64,000 nucleotides of DNA, from NCBI GenBank assembly GCA_047967505.1, contig CM106539.1, one strand, 5' to 3'. This DNA is from Dipteris shenzhenensis (taxonomy: Eukaryota > Polypodiophyta > Polypodiopsida > Gleicheniales). The notes under the pieces were generated by a model. That model was given only the letters and a program-made list of their open reading frames with translations, had not been told where the DNA came from and did not search any database. Shown here piece by piece: positions 25,638 through 38,230 of the stretch (positions within the stretch are counted from its first letter, which is position 1; each line of letters begins with the position of its first letter). Both the position numbers and the translations under genes were made by a program.

Positions 25638-27858
25638 TAATTCAATCAATTTAAAAGAGTTTCCCTAATATTTAGCAATCTCATATTTGAAGCAAGGAGG
25701 TGCCCTTCCCTTTCACATCCACATGTGGTTTTGGAATTGCTGGTCTAGTTGTTTGGGAGAAATTCTGACAAGAGGACATGTCCTTCAAATCTTTTAGAGA
25801 TAAAAAATGGCTCCCAATCTCTCCTTCCATTGTACCAATGCTTCCATTAGCACCCTGAGTAGGAAAAAGATATTGGAAACCTCATACTTGAAGCTATTAT
25901 AATTGATCATAAATGAGTCTCTAATACATTATCAACTATGGGAAAGCAATGGAGGGATTTTTAAACTATCCCAATTCTCCAAACCTAAGTACTTTTAAGG
26001 AAATGTGGTCTCTACTGAACTCCTTCATACCATAATATGAATTAGGGAGAAGTTGTAACTCTCATATACATCTTGAAATTTTCAATTTTTCTCTTTTATA
26101 ACTATAAAAAGTATAATTTTAATCCTACCATTGCATAGGCTATGAAATTTTGAACATTTTTCCTTTTTACAGCTCCTCAATCTGAGCTAAGGAGCAAAAG
26201 TTATGACCCCTTCTGCGTCGGCTCTCTAAGGGTATTCTGCCGATGGAATATGGTTGGGGCAAGCTCTTCAAACCATATTCCTCTGGAAAAATACACTTAG
26301 AGGGTCTATTAAAAAGTACTATATATTTTTCTTAGGTCATCCTGAGGAATTGTAAAGAGGATATTTGCTCAAAATCTCATGATCCAGCCAATGGTGAAAG
26401 GAAAAGAAAGGATTTTTGAAAGTCATAAAATAAGTCACCACTTAGACATTATATATGTATATTATATAAAGGTATATTTATATCTATATCTATTTATCAA
26501 TATTTCATATTTACTTACATATTCCTTGAAATAATTTGGAACTTTTTGCTCCCCAAAAATGACTTGAGCCTATATATTTAGACCCCTCCCACCTTTTGTC
26601 CGCTCGTCCCTCGAGGTTTTTGCTCAAAAAATGGAAACCTCCTATGAGTGTAGTAGCAAAACCATGATATGATACATGCAATGCATTGAGGATGATTGCA
26701 ATAAGAGAATTGTCATAAATTATCTCATAAATGTTGAAAAGCTACAAGTCACAAACCTCCTTCAAATACTCATCCAAACACATATTGTCCAACTACTTTT
26801 TTTAATAGGCAAATTGTGCCTCATTATGTGCTTGATAGAGTGTTGCAAGGGCATCCCATAGTGACACATGGATGGATATGAGGTAGAGTGCTCCTCTTCA
26901 TCAAGAGGACAATAAGTGCATGAGCATGAGCATCTTTGGCATCCCAATGTCAGTACTCTATACTAGATGGTGTAAATGCATGAATAATAAATGATATGTC
27001 ACTCAAAGTAGATTATTGTTACATAGTTGGGTAGGGGGGTCTAGCCACTTGTCTTGAAATCATACCCTAAAGCCATCGGCTACAAGAAAATTCCTCATCA
27101 ATAAGCCCACAATGGGTAAGTAGTACCATCCAATTTATCTTCTACACAATAAGTATACCAAATGCATCATTGCTTGCCCTTTTGACTACAAGGGAATATA
27201 AATATTATCAAAGTCTACTACCCGAAAACTAACCGCAAAATTTATTGCAAAGTACCCGACAAAGCCTTCAAATACTAACTACCCAATCACTACCTAAATG
27301 CACCAAAATGAGTGCAAGTACTTGCAAAAAAAACTACTTGATACAAAGACTTAAAATTGAATATATCTTTGGCAAAAGAGTATTCCAAATCAAGAAAACG
27401 AGTGGAAAACTTGTTCTAAGTACTTCCAAAGACAAAATTTAGTGTAACAAATGGGAATTTCTAGTAGATAATGGCCTTACAAATCATGGTGAAAATTTGC
27501 AACACATAGCACAAAATAGATCTCACCCAAGAGTTGACCTCAAATATAAGAAGAAAAATAGTAATAGAATGCTCCAAGTGACCATGATGAAAAAAGAACC
27601 AAGTCATAGCAAGAGAGAAATGCCCTTCAGGGGCCCTTCAAGACAAGCACCATCTAGTTTAAGCTAAAACATAGCCTTAAAATCCTAAGAGAACCTTGCA
27701 AACCTTGGATGGGCACTAAAACGGCCCCAACTTGCAATTCCAAGAGAATATAATGCACTCATGCTTCAACATGAAGGGTAGCTCAATCTGAGATGGCACA
27801 AAACTTCTCCTAATAGAGTGACAATGTAGCAACCAAGAACAAGAGAGACAAGGGCAAA
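25638..27858. other. Unassigned AT-rich DNA
   Basis: No open frame here shows a recognisable domain, and I see no strong tandem or inverted repeat. It may be internal sequence of the retroelement whose PBS-like site is at 27,859, but no gag or pol motif is readable. Confidence 0.5.
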
Positions 27859-27900
27859 GCTCTAGTACCACATGTTGGATCAAGTGTAACGCCCGAGTAC
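27859..27900 (-). mobile_element. PBS-like site and LTR end of a minus-strand retroelement
   Basis: The plus strand reads GCTCTAGTACCA at 27,859-27,870, whose reverse complement resembles the Met-tRNA PBS. It is followed by TGTTGGATCAAG at 27,873, which would be an LTR terminus. The far LTR boundary cannot be placed and no coding region is recognisable, so this is a weak call. Confidence 0.35.
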
Positions 27901-28862
27901 TACACAGCTTTATGAATAAATGCATCAATGCACCATGATCTAGAATAAACACTCACACTATCACTACTACATATAACAATGTTGAAGAATTCATGTTCCA
28001 GCTTCATTGATAAACAACAAATAATATCTCTCGATGGAATACATAGAAGATACATACACATAGCATTGGACATATAACCATATAACTGCAATAGTGAATA
28101 GCTACAACCCTAGTGATCTACGCATGCAGACCACATGAATACTCCAATGTATGAGCATAATAGATAGGTATACTTATGCCCTTAACACATGGCACTCACG
28201 AGGACTGTGCAAACCCATTGATTCTGCACTGAATTAAAGAAAAGTCTGTGTGTGCTCATTACAATCTTTTTGGGCATAGTTGAGGCAAAGAACCTGTGAA
28301 TTAAATAAAGAGTGCTTGAAATTGTTAGAGAAAATAAGGCCCCAAAAGGAAACTTGATTTTCTTGTACCCTTCTTGAATCTTTGAAGTGCTTTACTACAC
28401 GATGACCAACTCCTTCATCTTTGAAAGCACCTTGTCTTCTAAGAACGTAAAGAAGCCTTTATCTCCAGATTCACCCAGTTCCATCTAGCCCACAAGCTGT
28501 CCTTGTCAGCTCCTTTAAACTATTTGCTAGTCCCAGTTGCATTACTAGGGCAAGCTTCATCATTGTTATCTCTATATGCAGCACACCTTGCTGCCCTCAG
28601 TGCCTATAGACTCATCATAACCATGCAGAACTCATCCATCCTTTGATTCATCTCCAACTCCCATAGACCCTACAAATGTTGGGACTGCTCATAGGGAATA
28701 GGATGAGGATCTCAACTCCGCCTTGAAGTTTGTGCCACAGCCCTGAAAACTCATCACCAGAGTCACACTATAAGGATCGTGTGCACTGGCTCTTAGCAAA
28801 GCTTACACCTAAAATCCTTAACAAAGCCTGCATGGTGGTAATTATGCCAACAAAGGCTAGTA

Positions 28863-29117
28863 TGTTGGGATAAGTGTGGTCAAGGGCTTGCTCTATGGTG
28901 CATGTACATCTAGGGGAGTCACATCTGTGTTTGTGTGTTGTAAAGGCACATCAAGTGCTATGATGTGTCTAGTGTGTGACCTAAGTGATGATGTAAGCCA
29001 AAGGCCCCCACATGGGAGGTTCCTTTGATTTAGGCCAGTCCCACTGATGTAGGGGCTGATTGCCACTTATGTAGGGAAGGTGCTACCTTCTCCCCCTTTC
29101 TATAAGAGAGAGTCACC
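28863..29117 (+). mobile_element. LTR-like direct repeat, upstream copy
   Basis: This starts TGTTGGGATAAGTGTGG and matches 29,637-29,918 with small indels. It includes a TATA-like CTATAAGAGAG near its 3' end, as in an LTR U3 region. Similarity stops in the same place in both copies (AGAGAGTCA). The ~520 bp between the copies has no recognisable coding capacity, which would fit a miniature (TRIM-like) retroelement. Confidence 0.55.
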
Positions 29118-29636
29118 TCAACTCCAAAGAGAATAAAGCATTTCTTGTGAAGAAAGGCTATTTCAACAACAAAGCAAATCTGGCTTAAGGAAGAACTCCA
29201 TCAGCAAATGAAGAAAATAGAGACTATGCTTTTTGAGCACTTTGTCTTTTGAATTTTTTATCATCACTTGGTCAAATTTTGAGGTTCTCTGCCTAGAGTA
29301 GTACTCCAAAAAGAATGTAATATGTTTTGTCTTTTGTAAATCACCTCTGGTCACCATATGATGTAGGCCATGTGATGTGTGTTTGATCCCATGGTACCTC
29401 TTATAGACATGAGAAACTAGGTCCACACAAAGGCCTATGATTAATCCTTGTACATGCAAGAGAGATAACCATTTGGGGGGGTCTATCCCATTTTGGTAAA
29501 CCTTCACCCTTGGGAACCCTTGCTAGCATGAGATCCTAGCCATAGATTTATCCTTGACCACCATGAGATGACATGAGAAACTATGAGACTAGATGTATCC
29601 TTGACATTGCAAGAGGCAACCCCTTGAGGGGAGGTA

Positions 29637-29918
29637 TGTTGGGATAAGTGTGATCAAGGGCTTGCTCTATGGTGCATGTGTGCATCTAGGGGAGTCACAT
29701 GTGTGTTTGTGTGCGTTGTAAAGGCACATCAAGTGCTATGATGTGTCTAGTGTGTGACCTAAGTGATGATGTAAGCCAAAGGCCCCCACATGGGAGGTTC
29801 CTTTGATTTAGGCCAGTTCCACTGATGTAGGGGCTGATTCCCACTGATGTAGGGGCTGATTGCCACTTATGTAGGGAAGGTGCTACCTTCTTCCCCTTTC
29901 TATAAGAGAGAGTCATCT
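29637..29918 (+). mobile_element. LTR-like direct repeat, downstream copy
   Basis: It is preceded immediately by a purine tract (TTGAGGGGAGGTA, 29,624-29,636), as expected for the polypurine primer of a 3' LTR. It carries one extra 22-bp tandem copy of CCACTGATGTAGGGGCTGATT compared with the upstream copy. The purine tract and TG start are the main reasons to call these LTRs rather than a plain duplication. Confidence 0.55.
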
Positions 29919-29943
29919 CTCTCACAATCTATAGTGAACAACA

Positions 29944-32040
29944 TTTTGGTTTCATCTTGTGCTCTCACTCCTCTTCCAAGATGCATCTATTCTATCCCAC
30001 GAGATTCTACATAGTATCCAAAATTATGTGATGCATTTGGATCTTGTGTGAAATTTTTGGCACTTGCAAATTGAATGGTTTTGTCCTAGCAACCATCCTC
30101 TTTTTTTCCCCTAAATATCCAGGGCAGGCATAAGTGGATTTCCATTACTCACATACACATGTTTTTTACTTCTATGCTCATGAAAAACCATGGGTTTTCA
30201 ACAATATAGCAATAATAGGTCCAATGATTATGTGAGCAAAAGGGAGCTAGCTCTAACAAATTGGCATGAACTTAATTTTAAACTTCAAGGGCTACTCCCT
30301 TATCCCTTTCATTTTAGCACTTGGTTATGTTGCAAAGTCACAACAAGAGATTTCATGCCTTCTATCAAATTCCTCTATATCTCATACTTAAGACTATACA
30401 AGGCATATATTTGTGCACATAACATATTTGAACTAAGTCCCACTATCAGTTATAAGGAAGGCATGCACATGAGAACACCAACCTCATGTGTTGTATCACA
30501 ATAAATGTTAGAAATGCATAAAATGAGCCCACAACCAAGGTTTTCTTAACAAATCTCTTGTTGATTTTGTCAATATACAAGTTGTGGCTCTTGTGAAATC
30601 TAAGTGCACTTCGGGAGAAACGTTCCACAACATTACAAGCTTGAAAGGGGGCTTGTGGTAAATTTTGAAAGCTTCAAGCCATCAAAGAGACAAGAAAGAA
30701 TATCAGGCTCACATCATAAAAGTGTTACTCTGCAAGTGCCTCTATAACTACATGCCTAAGAGAAGGCATACCCTTACATATCCCCTAGATTGTAAGCAAT
30801 TAGCACTACATAGGGGCAACCTTCCAATATGGTGTTGGAGGACCGTAATGATGGCTATATTTTGTATACCTACTCACTATTTCATGTTGCATCTAGTGGC
30901 TATGAGAAATGTAAGGATACCTTCTGGCAAGGCCCCTAGGTGGTCACTATGTAAAATTTCATAAAACATGTGTGAGAAAGCATATGTTTTAAAATACCTA
31001 GGGCTATATTATTTTTGGATTTTATCCCTCTTCTCTACAGATACATGTAATTTGAATTTAAAAGTCCCCTCCTTATATGTACATATCATAATTATATTAT
31101 ATAACTAATTTTCAAACCCTGTCTTATTTGTAAGTGGCCCATAAGTGCCCTAATTTGAAATGAACAAACCTAGTACCTTACATGTTTACAAATCAATACT
31201 AGACAGTGGTCTATTCTCAATGCTTATCTCTCGATATTTTGCGAGCCTTAGAATATTTTTTGCACTACAACTATCAAATCATGGGTAGGTTTTGGAAGCA
31301 TGAAATCCATTGATATGCATGGGTGTCCATATGGATGTTAGTATAGGCATTGATATGTACACCGTGGACTGACACCCATACCGACTCTGGCATTCTAGAT
31401 ACCGACAAACATACTACCAGACATACCGACATCCATACTAACTTTGGCATTCCTTGACAAATTGCAAAAAATAGTTTGTAATAGGATCCAAAATTGTTTT
31501 GACCTACAAGTTTACCATTTGATGGATTAAAATATAAGAATATGTACACCAAGTTTGGGATTAAAATACCCAATATTAGGCATTTTTAGTACATTATTTT
31601 AGTAAAAAATTACGTATTTTTCATATTGAAGATGCTTTGAAGCATCCAAAATGCAAAAAATTTGTTTTTTGGAGCTAGTTTTAGTCACCTAGTTAATCAG
31701 TCAAATATTGTACAGTACGCAAATATACTGCATGGTATTTTAAAAACCATCGCACGGTGAAAAAATATCACATGATAGAAATTGACTTACTATTTGGTAA
31801 ATCAAGATACCACTTGGTGATCTAGTAGGCCCCTATGGTTGCACTTTTTATCCCATATGGAATTTCAAAACATCATCAAAAGCTACCCATGTTGACAACC
31901 GTTTCTAGGATTTTTTGGGCCATTTGAGCTTATCTCTTATGTCAAAAGTTCCAAAATATGTATGTGTCTAAAGTTTTTTTTTTCCCTTTCTTTGCATGAG
32001 ATTTAGACTATATATGCATAAATACATACATACATATAAA
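29944..32040. other. Unassigned DNA
   Basis: No recognisable gene. The 60-104-aa open frames lack any motif I know. A few short imperfect repeats occur (for example ACATACCGACATCCATAC near 31,420), but nothing that defines a known element. Confidence 0.5.
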
Positions 32041-32077
32041 TACACACACACACACGTGTGTGTGTGTGTGTGTGTGT
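32041..32077. repeat. (AC)n(GT)n microsatellite palindrome
   Basis: Fourteen bases of alternating AC (32,042-32,055) are followed directly by a GT run (32,056-32,077), forming a perfect self-complementary tract able to fold into a hairpin. Confidence 0.95.
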
Positions 32078-34266
32078 AGGATTTATGTAGATACATTGAA
32101 TGTCCTAATGTAATCTAGCAAAATGGCTAAGACCTATCTACATATGTTTCAAAAACTTTTAGACAATGTTTCAGGATGCCAAAAAAGTTCACGGGAATGT
32201 TCCTTCCTTTTATGTAGGATTCTTGGTCTCGTTGGAGTGGGATGATTTTCGTTCATACATAAAAGAAGCCATAAGGTATGTGTGTTGGTGGTTGGGTTAA
32301 GGATGCTATGAGTAGGGATCTAAGAAAAGCTCACTATTTTGTTCAACTCCCAAAATGCTCATGAGAAAAAGCTAACAAAAGGATCTCCCCCCTTCCATCT
32401 CTAACCTATTCCCTATAACTAGGGATTGGGGAAGGATTCAAAAGGGCCATTTTAAATCAGAGAATTAATAAGTTTCAAACTTTCTTTTGGCTCCTTGGAC
32501 CGGTCTAGTCATTACTTTTTACCAGCACTGACTACAGCAAGTTACCACATGGTGAAATGACACACCATGCAGTAACCAGGTGACAACACTGCACAGTGTG
32601 AGATCATACAATGCAGTACAATATATACACCCGATAAGGCTTATATACCATGCGGGTTTTAGTTAATTACCCTACAATGTAGTTAATCTACCTTGCGGTA
32701 CCATTTCTTACATATACTTGGCACCCACCTCGTACTTTTTGCATTCCCAACTTTCCAGCTCTAGTTGGAGTATTAAAAAAAACAAAGAAGGACAAGCAAA
32801 AATTATTAAAAAAGGTTCCTTTTAAAAAGTGTCCAGTGTTGGTGGTGGGCTCGCTTAGGCTCTAGCTGATATCTAGCCACACTAGGATGCAAAATGGATA
32901 AAGGCAAAGCTCTTAGTTTACAATTTATCATTTGATATTTTAAAGGATTGTATTCATAAAGAAAAGCTTTTTTCTTTGTAGTCATAAGCTATATACTTTT
33001 TAAAAATTGTAAAAAAGTTGGAGGTTTTGAAAGAAAGTATCTACATGCCAGTGGGGAGTCCTCGTATGCCAACTCGTAACTACTCACATATGGATACTAA
33101 ATATATATGCCACATGTGCGAGTGGGGGGTCCACGTATGTCGACCCGTACCTACTCGCACATGGATGTAAAATATTAGATAATATATTATAGTTTTTATT
33201 TATTTATTAGGAAAAGATAAATACTTGACTTTGTCCGATTGTGGCTCGCTTTCACCAGTTGATAACATTTGTTGAAAGTCTATTCGGTTGTGTAGCTCAT
33301 AATTCCACCTTGTATCAATCTACAAATTACACAATAGAGATTGTTATGAACCATACTCATTTAATCACTAGCTAGACTCAATTTGTGGCATATTATAGCA
33401 TGCATTGCATTATAATTTGTAATACTTTACTTTCATAATAATTAACTAAACTAATGTTAGGTATGTCTAACCTAGCTAAACGTTTATTCTTTACTCCATA
33501 CTCAGTCGATAGATCCGAACAAAGAATTTTGGTAAGTGCACATGTAAGTTTTGCTAGCTACTACATTAGTGTGTGTGAAATATTAACATTCATGTACAAA
33601 GCATGATGTCGTGAATGATCATAGTGCAGGTAGATGCTTACTTGAGAGAGAGAGTGAAACTTGCCATCCCATATTACCATGTCTATAACCATCCAATTAT
33701 GTTGGGAGGGGCCAAGATGATTGGATGGTTGCTCTGTCTCAAGGTGTAGCACACTTACATTATTTTTCAAAGACATATTAATGACATGGTCTTGGAAAAA
33801 AAATTGATGGGCAATGAAGTGAGGGACCAAGTGTCAAATTTGTTGCTACCAACCTACAAGGCATTACCAATGCAAAAAGTAGAATACCCCGTGCAGAGCC
33901 TGAATATGTAAATAAGTGAATGTTTAACATGTGCAGCTATGCCAATGTAACGTGACAATAATTTGGACTATGGAAATTGCAAATCAATTGCTAGTTTCAT
34001 AATGCATTGTTTGATGTCACATGAGTTGAGTCCAGATACGTAAGTTTGTTTATAATGTGACCAAATACTTTCAAATCTTTGAAAAAGTTATGTCATATGG
34101 TTGGAAAGTAGTCATTGTGCATGAGAGAGCTGCCATATAGATGTAAGCATCACTAGCTACTGCACTAGCATGTGTGAAATACCAATGTTCACATACAGGG
34201 CATGATGTTGCAAATGATCATAGTGCAGGTAGATGCTTACTCGAGAGGGAGCAAGATGAACAAATA
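32078..34266. other. Unassigned AT-rich DNA with small repeats
   Basis: No gene is recognisable. It contains a two-unit ~66-bp tandem repeat (about 33,050-33,178: AGTGGGGAGTCC and AGTGGGGGGTCC units) and a ~93-bp direct repeat separated by about 597 bp (33,553-33,645 and 34,150-34,242, sharing AATGATCATAGTGCAGGTAG). It also holds a cluster of short palindrome-like phrases at 32,520-32,705. Confidence 0.6.
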
Positions 34267-34473
34267 TGGAGAAAGGGGAGGAGAAGAGTGGAGATAAGGA
34301 GAGAGGGCACACCACAAATCACTAACTGTACACTAGATTTAGTTGAAAATGTAGAATATATACCTTTAGGGTTAGGGTTAGGGTTAGGGTTTCTAACCAT
34401 TTCCTTTATAGCGCTCTATTGGGTTAGTGATATGCACATATCGAATATATGATATTGAGATGGTTTCTCAACA
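34267..34473 (-). mobile_element. 3' LTR of copia 1
   Basis: On the minus strand it begins TGTTGAGAAACC directly after a polypurine tract (34,474-34,487 read in reverse: GATCTTGAGGGAAGG). It matches the LTR of copia 2 (49,876-50,114) across most of its length, for example CACACCACAAATCACTAACT and GATTTAGTTGAAAATGTAG. It contains a short TTAGGG run not fully present in the sister LTR. Confidence 0.75.
34365..34392 (+). repeat. Four TTAGGG-type repeats inside the copia 1 LTR
   Basis: TTTAGGG is followed by three TTAGGG units. The sister LTR of copia 2 has TTTAGGGTTACGGTTAGGG in the same place (near 49,996). The run therefore most likely grew by slippage inside the LTR and does not mark a former chromosome end. 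Confidence 0.85.
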
Positions 34474-34913
34474 CCTTCCCTCAAGATCAACATCATGAAA
34501 TAGGCCTTCCCTCAAAATGATGATTCTGGGGAATCAAAGAAGGACAACTGAAAATTACATTCCATCACACCCCTTTAATGAGTCCTTCCTCTATGTCAAA
34601 CCAAGAGCTTTTTGGTGCTTCTCAAAAAGCTCTTTGCCAAGTGGTTTGGTAAAGATGTTTGAAACATTCTCTTTGCTCTCACAATGCTATAGTGTGATGT
34701 CACCAAGTAACACTCTTTCTCTGATGAAGTGTTCTCTTACATCAATGTGCTTTGGCGTGGAGTGATATACTAGATTCTTGGCCAATGTTTGAGATGATTG
34801 ATTATCACAGTATATTGTTGTTTGCCTTGATTCATCAAAGTAATCTATTTTCAACAATAGTCTTCTCAGCCATATAGCTTCACATGCACCTGTAGCTATC
34901 ATTGCTTCCAATC

Positions 34914-35694
34914 ACAATCAGATCATCTATGTACAAAAGTGTAGTAGTGATGTCTTCCCCTTAGCAAAGAGTATGATCTACATTAGACTTTATGTATCCC
35001 AGATTAGCAAAATACTTGTCCATTCTATTGTACCAACTTATGGGTGCTTGCTTTAAGCCGTAGAGACTTTTCTTGAGATGGAAAACCTAATTCTCTTTCC
35101 CTAGTTCAACATAACCTGCTGGTTGTTGGATGTAGACTTCCTCGTCTAGGTAACCATTGAGTAAACCATTCTTAACATCTAGTTGGTACCTCACTGCTGG
35201 TACACAAGCCATATGAAACTTCTTCAAGAGGCTGTCAACATATTTTAGTTGAGTCATAAAGGTGTTGTCTGAGTCTCTCCAAAACTCAATACCAAGACAA
35301 TAGTGCATAAGTCCAAGATCTTTCATGTCAAACTCTACAGATAAGTCTTGTTTCAAATTTTTCATGAAGCTATCATTGCTTTTGTCACAATCAGATCATC
35401 ATCTACATATAAAAGTTCAATAGTGATGTCTTCCCCTTGAGCTTTACAGTAAAGAGTATAATCTACATTGAACTTGATGTATCCTAGATTAGCAAAGAAC
35501 TTGTTGATTCAGCTATACCAAATTTTGGGTGCTTGCTTTAAGCCGTAGAGACTTTTCTTGAGATGGAAAACCTGATTCTTTCCCCTAGTTCAACATAACC
35601 TACTGGTTGTTCCATGTAAACTTCCTCATCTAGGTAACCATTGAGAAAAGCATTTTTGACATCCAGTTGGTACCTCATTGGTACACAATCCATT
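34914..35694 (-). repeat. ~300-bp direct duplication within copia 1 RT
   Basis: Segments 34,914-35,212 and 35,388-35,694 are near-identical (shared GGTGCTTGCTTTAAGCCG and AGACTTTTCTTGAGATGG). They encode the same VKNAFLNGYLDEE-to-YVDD part of reverse transcriptase, separated by the normal downstream segment. This is an unequal-recombination type of tandem duplication, not seen in copia 2. Confidence 0.85.
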
Positions 35695-36089
35695 TGTTGA
35701 GTGTTGCTAGTGATATCAAGAACCATATGGAATCCATCTTTGCTACTAGAATATAAGTCTCATCATAGTATTGACCGTATTGCTGTGCAAATCCTTTTGA
35801 CTAGTCTGGCTTTGTATCTTTCAATGGTTCCATCTGGATTGTACTTCACTTTAAAACCAATTTGTTTGCTATGGCCTTCTTTCCTCGTGGAAGGTCGCAT
35901 AAATCCCAAGTGTTGTTTTTGTACAAAGATTCCATTTCTTCATTCATAGCAGTTTGCCATTCTGGCTTGTCAACTACGTCTTCAAAGTGCATTGGCTCTT
36001 CTATAGCCATGATGGTAGTCATAAGAGCATAATTGGTGGTTTCAATGTGAATTGCTTTGCCTTTCTGAGCATATGTCAATCTGACTGGT

Positions 36090-36348
36090 GGATCAAGGGG
36101 CGCACTACTTAAGAAACCCTATGTATCACGTGTGTTGAAGAGGTATTTAAAAAACCCCTCAACTAAAATTTCCCCCCCATAAAACCACCCCTCTTTACTT
36201 GTGAACTAATGGGATTTTTTTTGAAATTGAATTTAAAAACCCTCCTATTGTTTTAATCCTGTTAAAATTTTCCCAAAAGATGAATTAAGATACCCCTCCT
36301 TTTGAATGCATGTGGTATAGTAAAAAATTTAAGGTGAACCCCCCAAGG
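36090..36348. mobile_element. MITE copy 1 (inside copia 1 pol)
   Basis: A 259-bp insert that is absent from copia 2, where GCATATGTCAACCTGGCTAG continues without interruption. Its ends (AAGGGGCGCAC and GTGAACCCCCCAAGG) are imperfect inverted repeats. The flanks TGACTGGT and CTACTGGT are a decayed 8-bp target duplication. It is strongly similar along its length to copy 2 (for example AAGAAACCCTATGTATCAC and CCTTTTGAATGCATGTGG). It has no coding capacity. Confidence 0.75.
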
Positions 36349-38230
36349 CTACTGGTCTTCTTTCCTGGGTAGACTGTCTGAGTTGCTGCTCTTCTCAAGG
36401 TCTAACAATTCTTGCTCTTCTTCATCAACCTTTTCTATAGATGACTGTGTAATTGGTGTGGCTATCTCCTGAGAATTTGATGTTTTCCATTCTGATTCTT
36501 CATCAAAATATTCCATCTCTAGAGATAACGACCTTGCGGTTAATGGGATCATACAACTTGTATGCTTTCATCTCTTCACTGTAGCCAACCATGATGCATT
36601 TATGTGATGTCATATCCGATTTTCTGTGAGGATCGTCATGTATGTGGGCATATGTTATGCAACCAAATATGCAAAGATTCCTAATGCCAGGCTAGTGTCT
36701 AGTCAGAATGCTTCATAAGGTGTCATACCCTGAATCTGTTCGGTCGAAAGCCGATTAATTAAGTAGTTTGCAGTGGCAATTACTTCTGCCCAATATTGAT
36801 TCAAAAGATGCTTCTCATTGAGCATTGCTCTAGCACTATATGCTAAAGTATGATTCTTCCTTCTAGCTCTTGCATTCTATTGAGGAGCATCTGCACAAGT
36901 GAATTGTCTTCGAATGCTATTACTTCTGTAGAAGTTTATGAATGCTAAAGACATGTATTCACCTCCTCTATCTGATTTTATTACTTTGACCTTTCTACCT
37001 ATCTGGTTCTCAACCATGGCTTTAAATTCTTGAAATATCTGGAAAAGACTTCAAATTTCTCTTTTGGAAAGTAGACCCAACAATATCTGATGTAGTCGTT
37101 GATGAAAGTCAAGTAGTAAAGTGAACGATTGATGCTACATGTCTGTGCATAACCCCATAGATTTGTATGAATTAAATCAAGAATACCTCTAGCTTGAGAG
37201 GTGCTTCTGTTGAAATTGGTTCACTTTTTTTTATCAAAGCAACATGTTTTGCAAACTTTTCAAAGAAACTGAAGTTTCAAAATTTTAATTTTTATATTCT
37301 GCTTTCTGGGCTATATCAAGCTTTTGAAATTGACATGTTCATATCTCTTGTGTCATACTGTGCAAAGTGGCATCTGTTGCTGTTGACATGCAAATCTAGT
37401 ACTGAAGGTAGTACTCTGAGCAAGCATCCTTCCTTCATTGCTTTTCTTACTAGTTGATATCTTCTAGACTTGTCTCTAAATCATGCATTCATCTCCATCA
37501 AACATGACTCGGTAGTTGTGTTCCATCATTTGCCCAACTAATAAGAGGTTCATGCTGAGCTTCTGAACATAGAGTACACCTTTCACCAATCCTTTTGTAC
37601 TAGTGAAATTGTTCATAGGGACAATGCCTTTCCCTTAAGCTGGATTTGGTGTGTTATTTGCTGTGTAGATAATATTATTCTATCCTTCTAATGGTTTCAT
37701 CTCTATGAACCATTCCTGATGCTGTCATATGAGATGATGCACCACTATCGATGTACTAAGGATCTTGGTATACTTGGTCAACTTGATAACTGCATTCACC
37801 TTTTGAATTAACACCTATTTCATTAATTTTGGACTAGTGCACTGTCCAAATTCATAGAGTACATTAAAAAAAGAGGACTTCATGTTGTTAAAAGAGACAA
37901 AAAGTAAGATCTTAAAAAATCAAATTAGAAAAAAAACTAGAGTACATTTAAAAAAAAGCATGACACATTTGTACAAGAAGTAGATCATATAACTCAAAGC
38001 CATATGGTGTTAAAAAAAACCTTCCATTAGCTCAGCCTAGAAGATGTCATCTTTGCCTCTCTTGTCTATTACAACTTTACATTAGAGAACTAAAAAATCT
38101 TTGTGGAGCTATAGTTTCATTTCTTGTCTATTACAATTACTTTAGAAAACACATAAGTCTATGGAATTAAATTTCACAGTTACTTTAAATTTCTATGGAA
38201 TTAAATTTCCATCACTTGACTATTAAGTCA

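Larger units (their letters stand above)
34590..37805 (-). pseudogene. copia 1 pol remnant: protease, integrase, reverse transcriptase, RNase H
   Basis: Reading the minus strand from 37,805 downward: the protease site YIDSGASSHMT is present but the Trp before it is a stop. Integrase core (SDRGGEY, near 36,960) and C-terminal parts follow (TPYEAF near 36,710; EYFDEESEWK near 36,510). The RT N-terminus is at 36,079-35,846 (EWQTAMNEEMESLYKNNTW). The central RT is duplicated: QLDVKNAFLNGYLDEEVY at 35,694 and QLDVKNGLLNGYLDEEVY at 35,212, each followed by a YVDD or YIDD site. DLGLMHYCLGIEFW lies between them, and RNase H (IYCDNQSSQTLAKN) ends with a FTKPLGKELF tail at 34,593. Multiple stops and frameshifts make it dead. 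Its gag half lies 6.9 kb away at 44,716-45,808. Confidence 0.85.

Noticed and set aside
29163-29507. 114-aa minus-strand frame between the LTR-like repeats
   Set aside because: No motif, and it reads across an old internal duplication; treated as chance.
34365-34392. Interstitial telomere marking an ancient chromosome fusion
   Set aside because: It lies inside an LTR whose sister copy has the same site with a shorter imperfect version.
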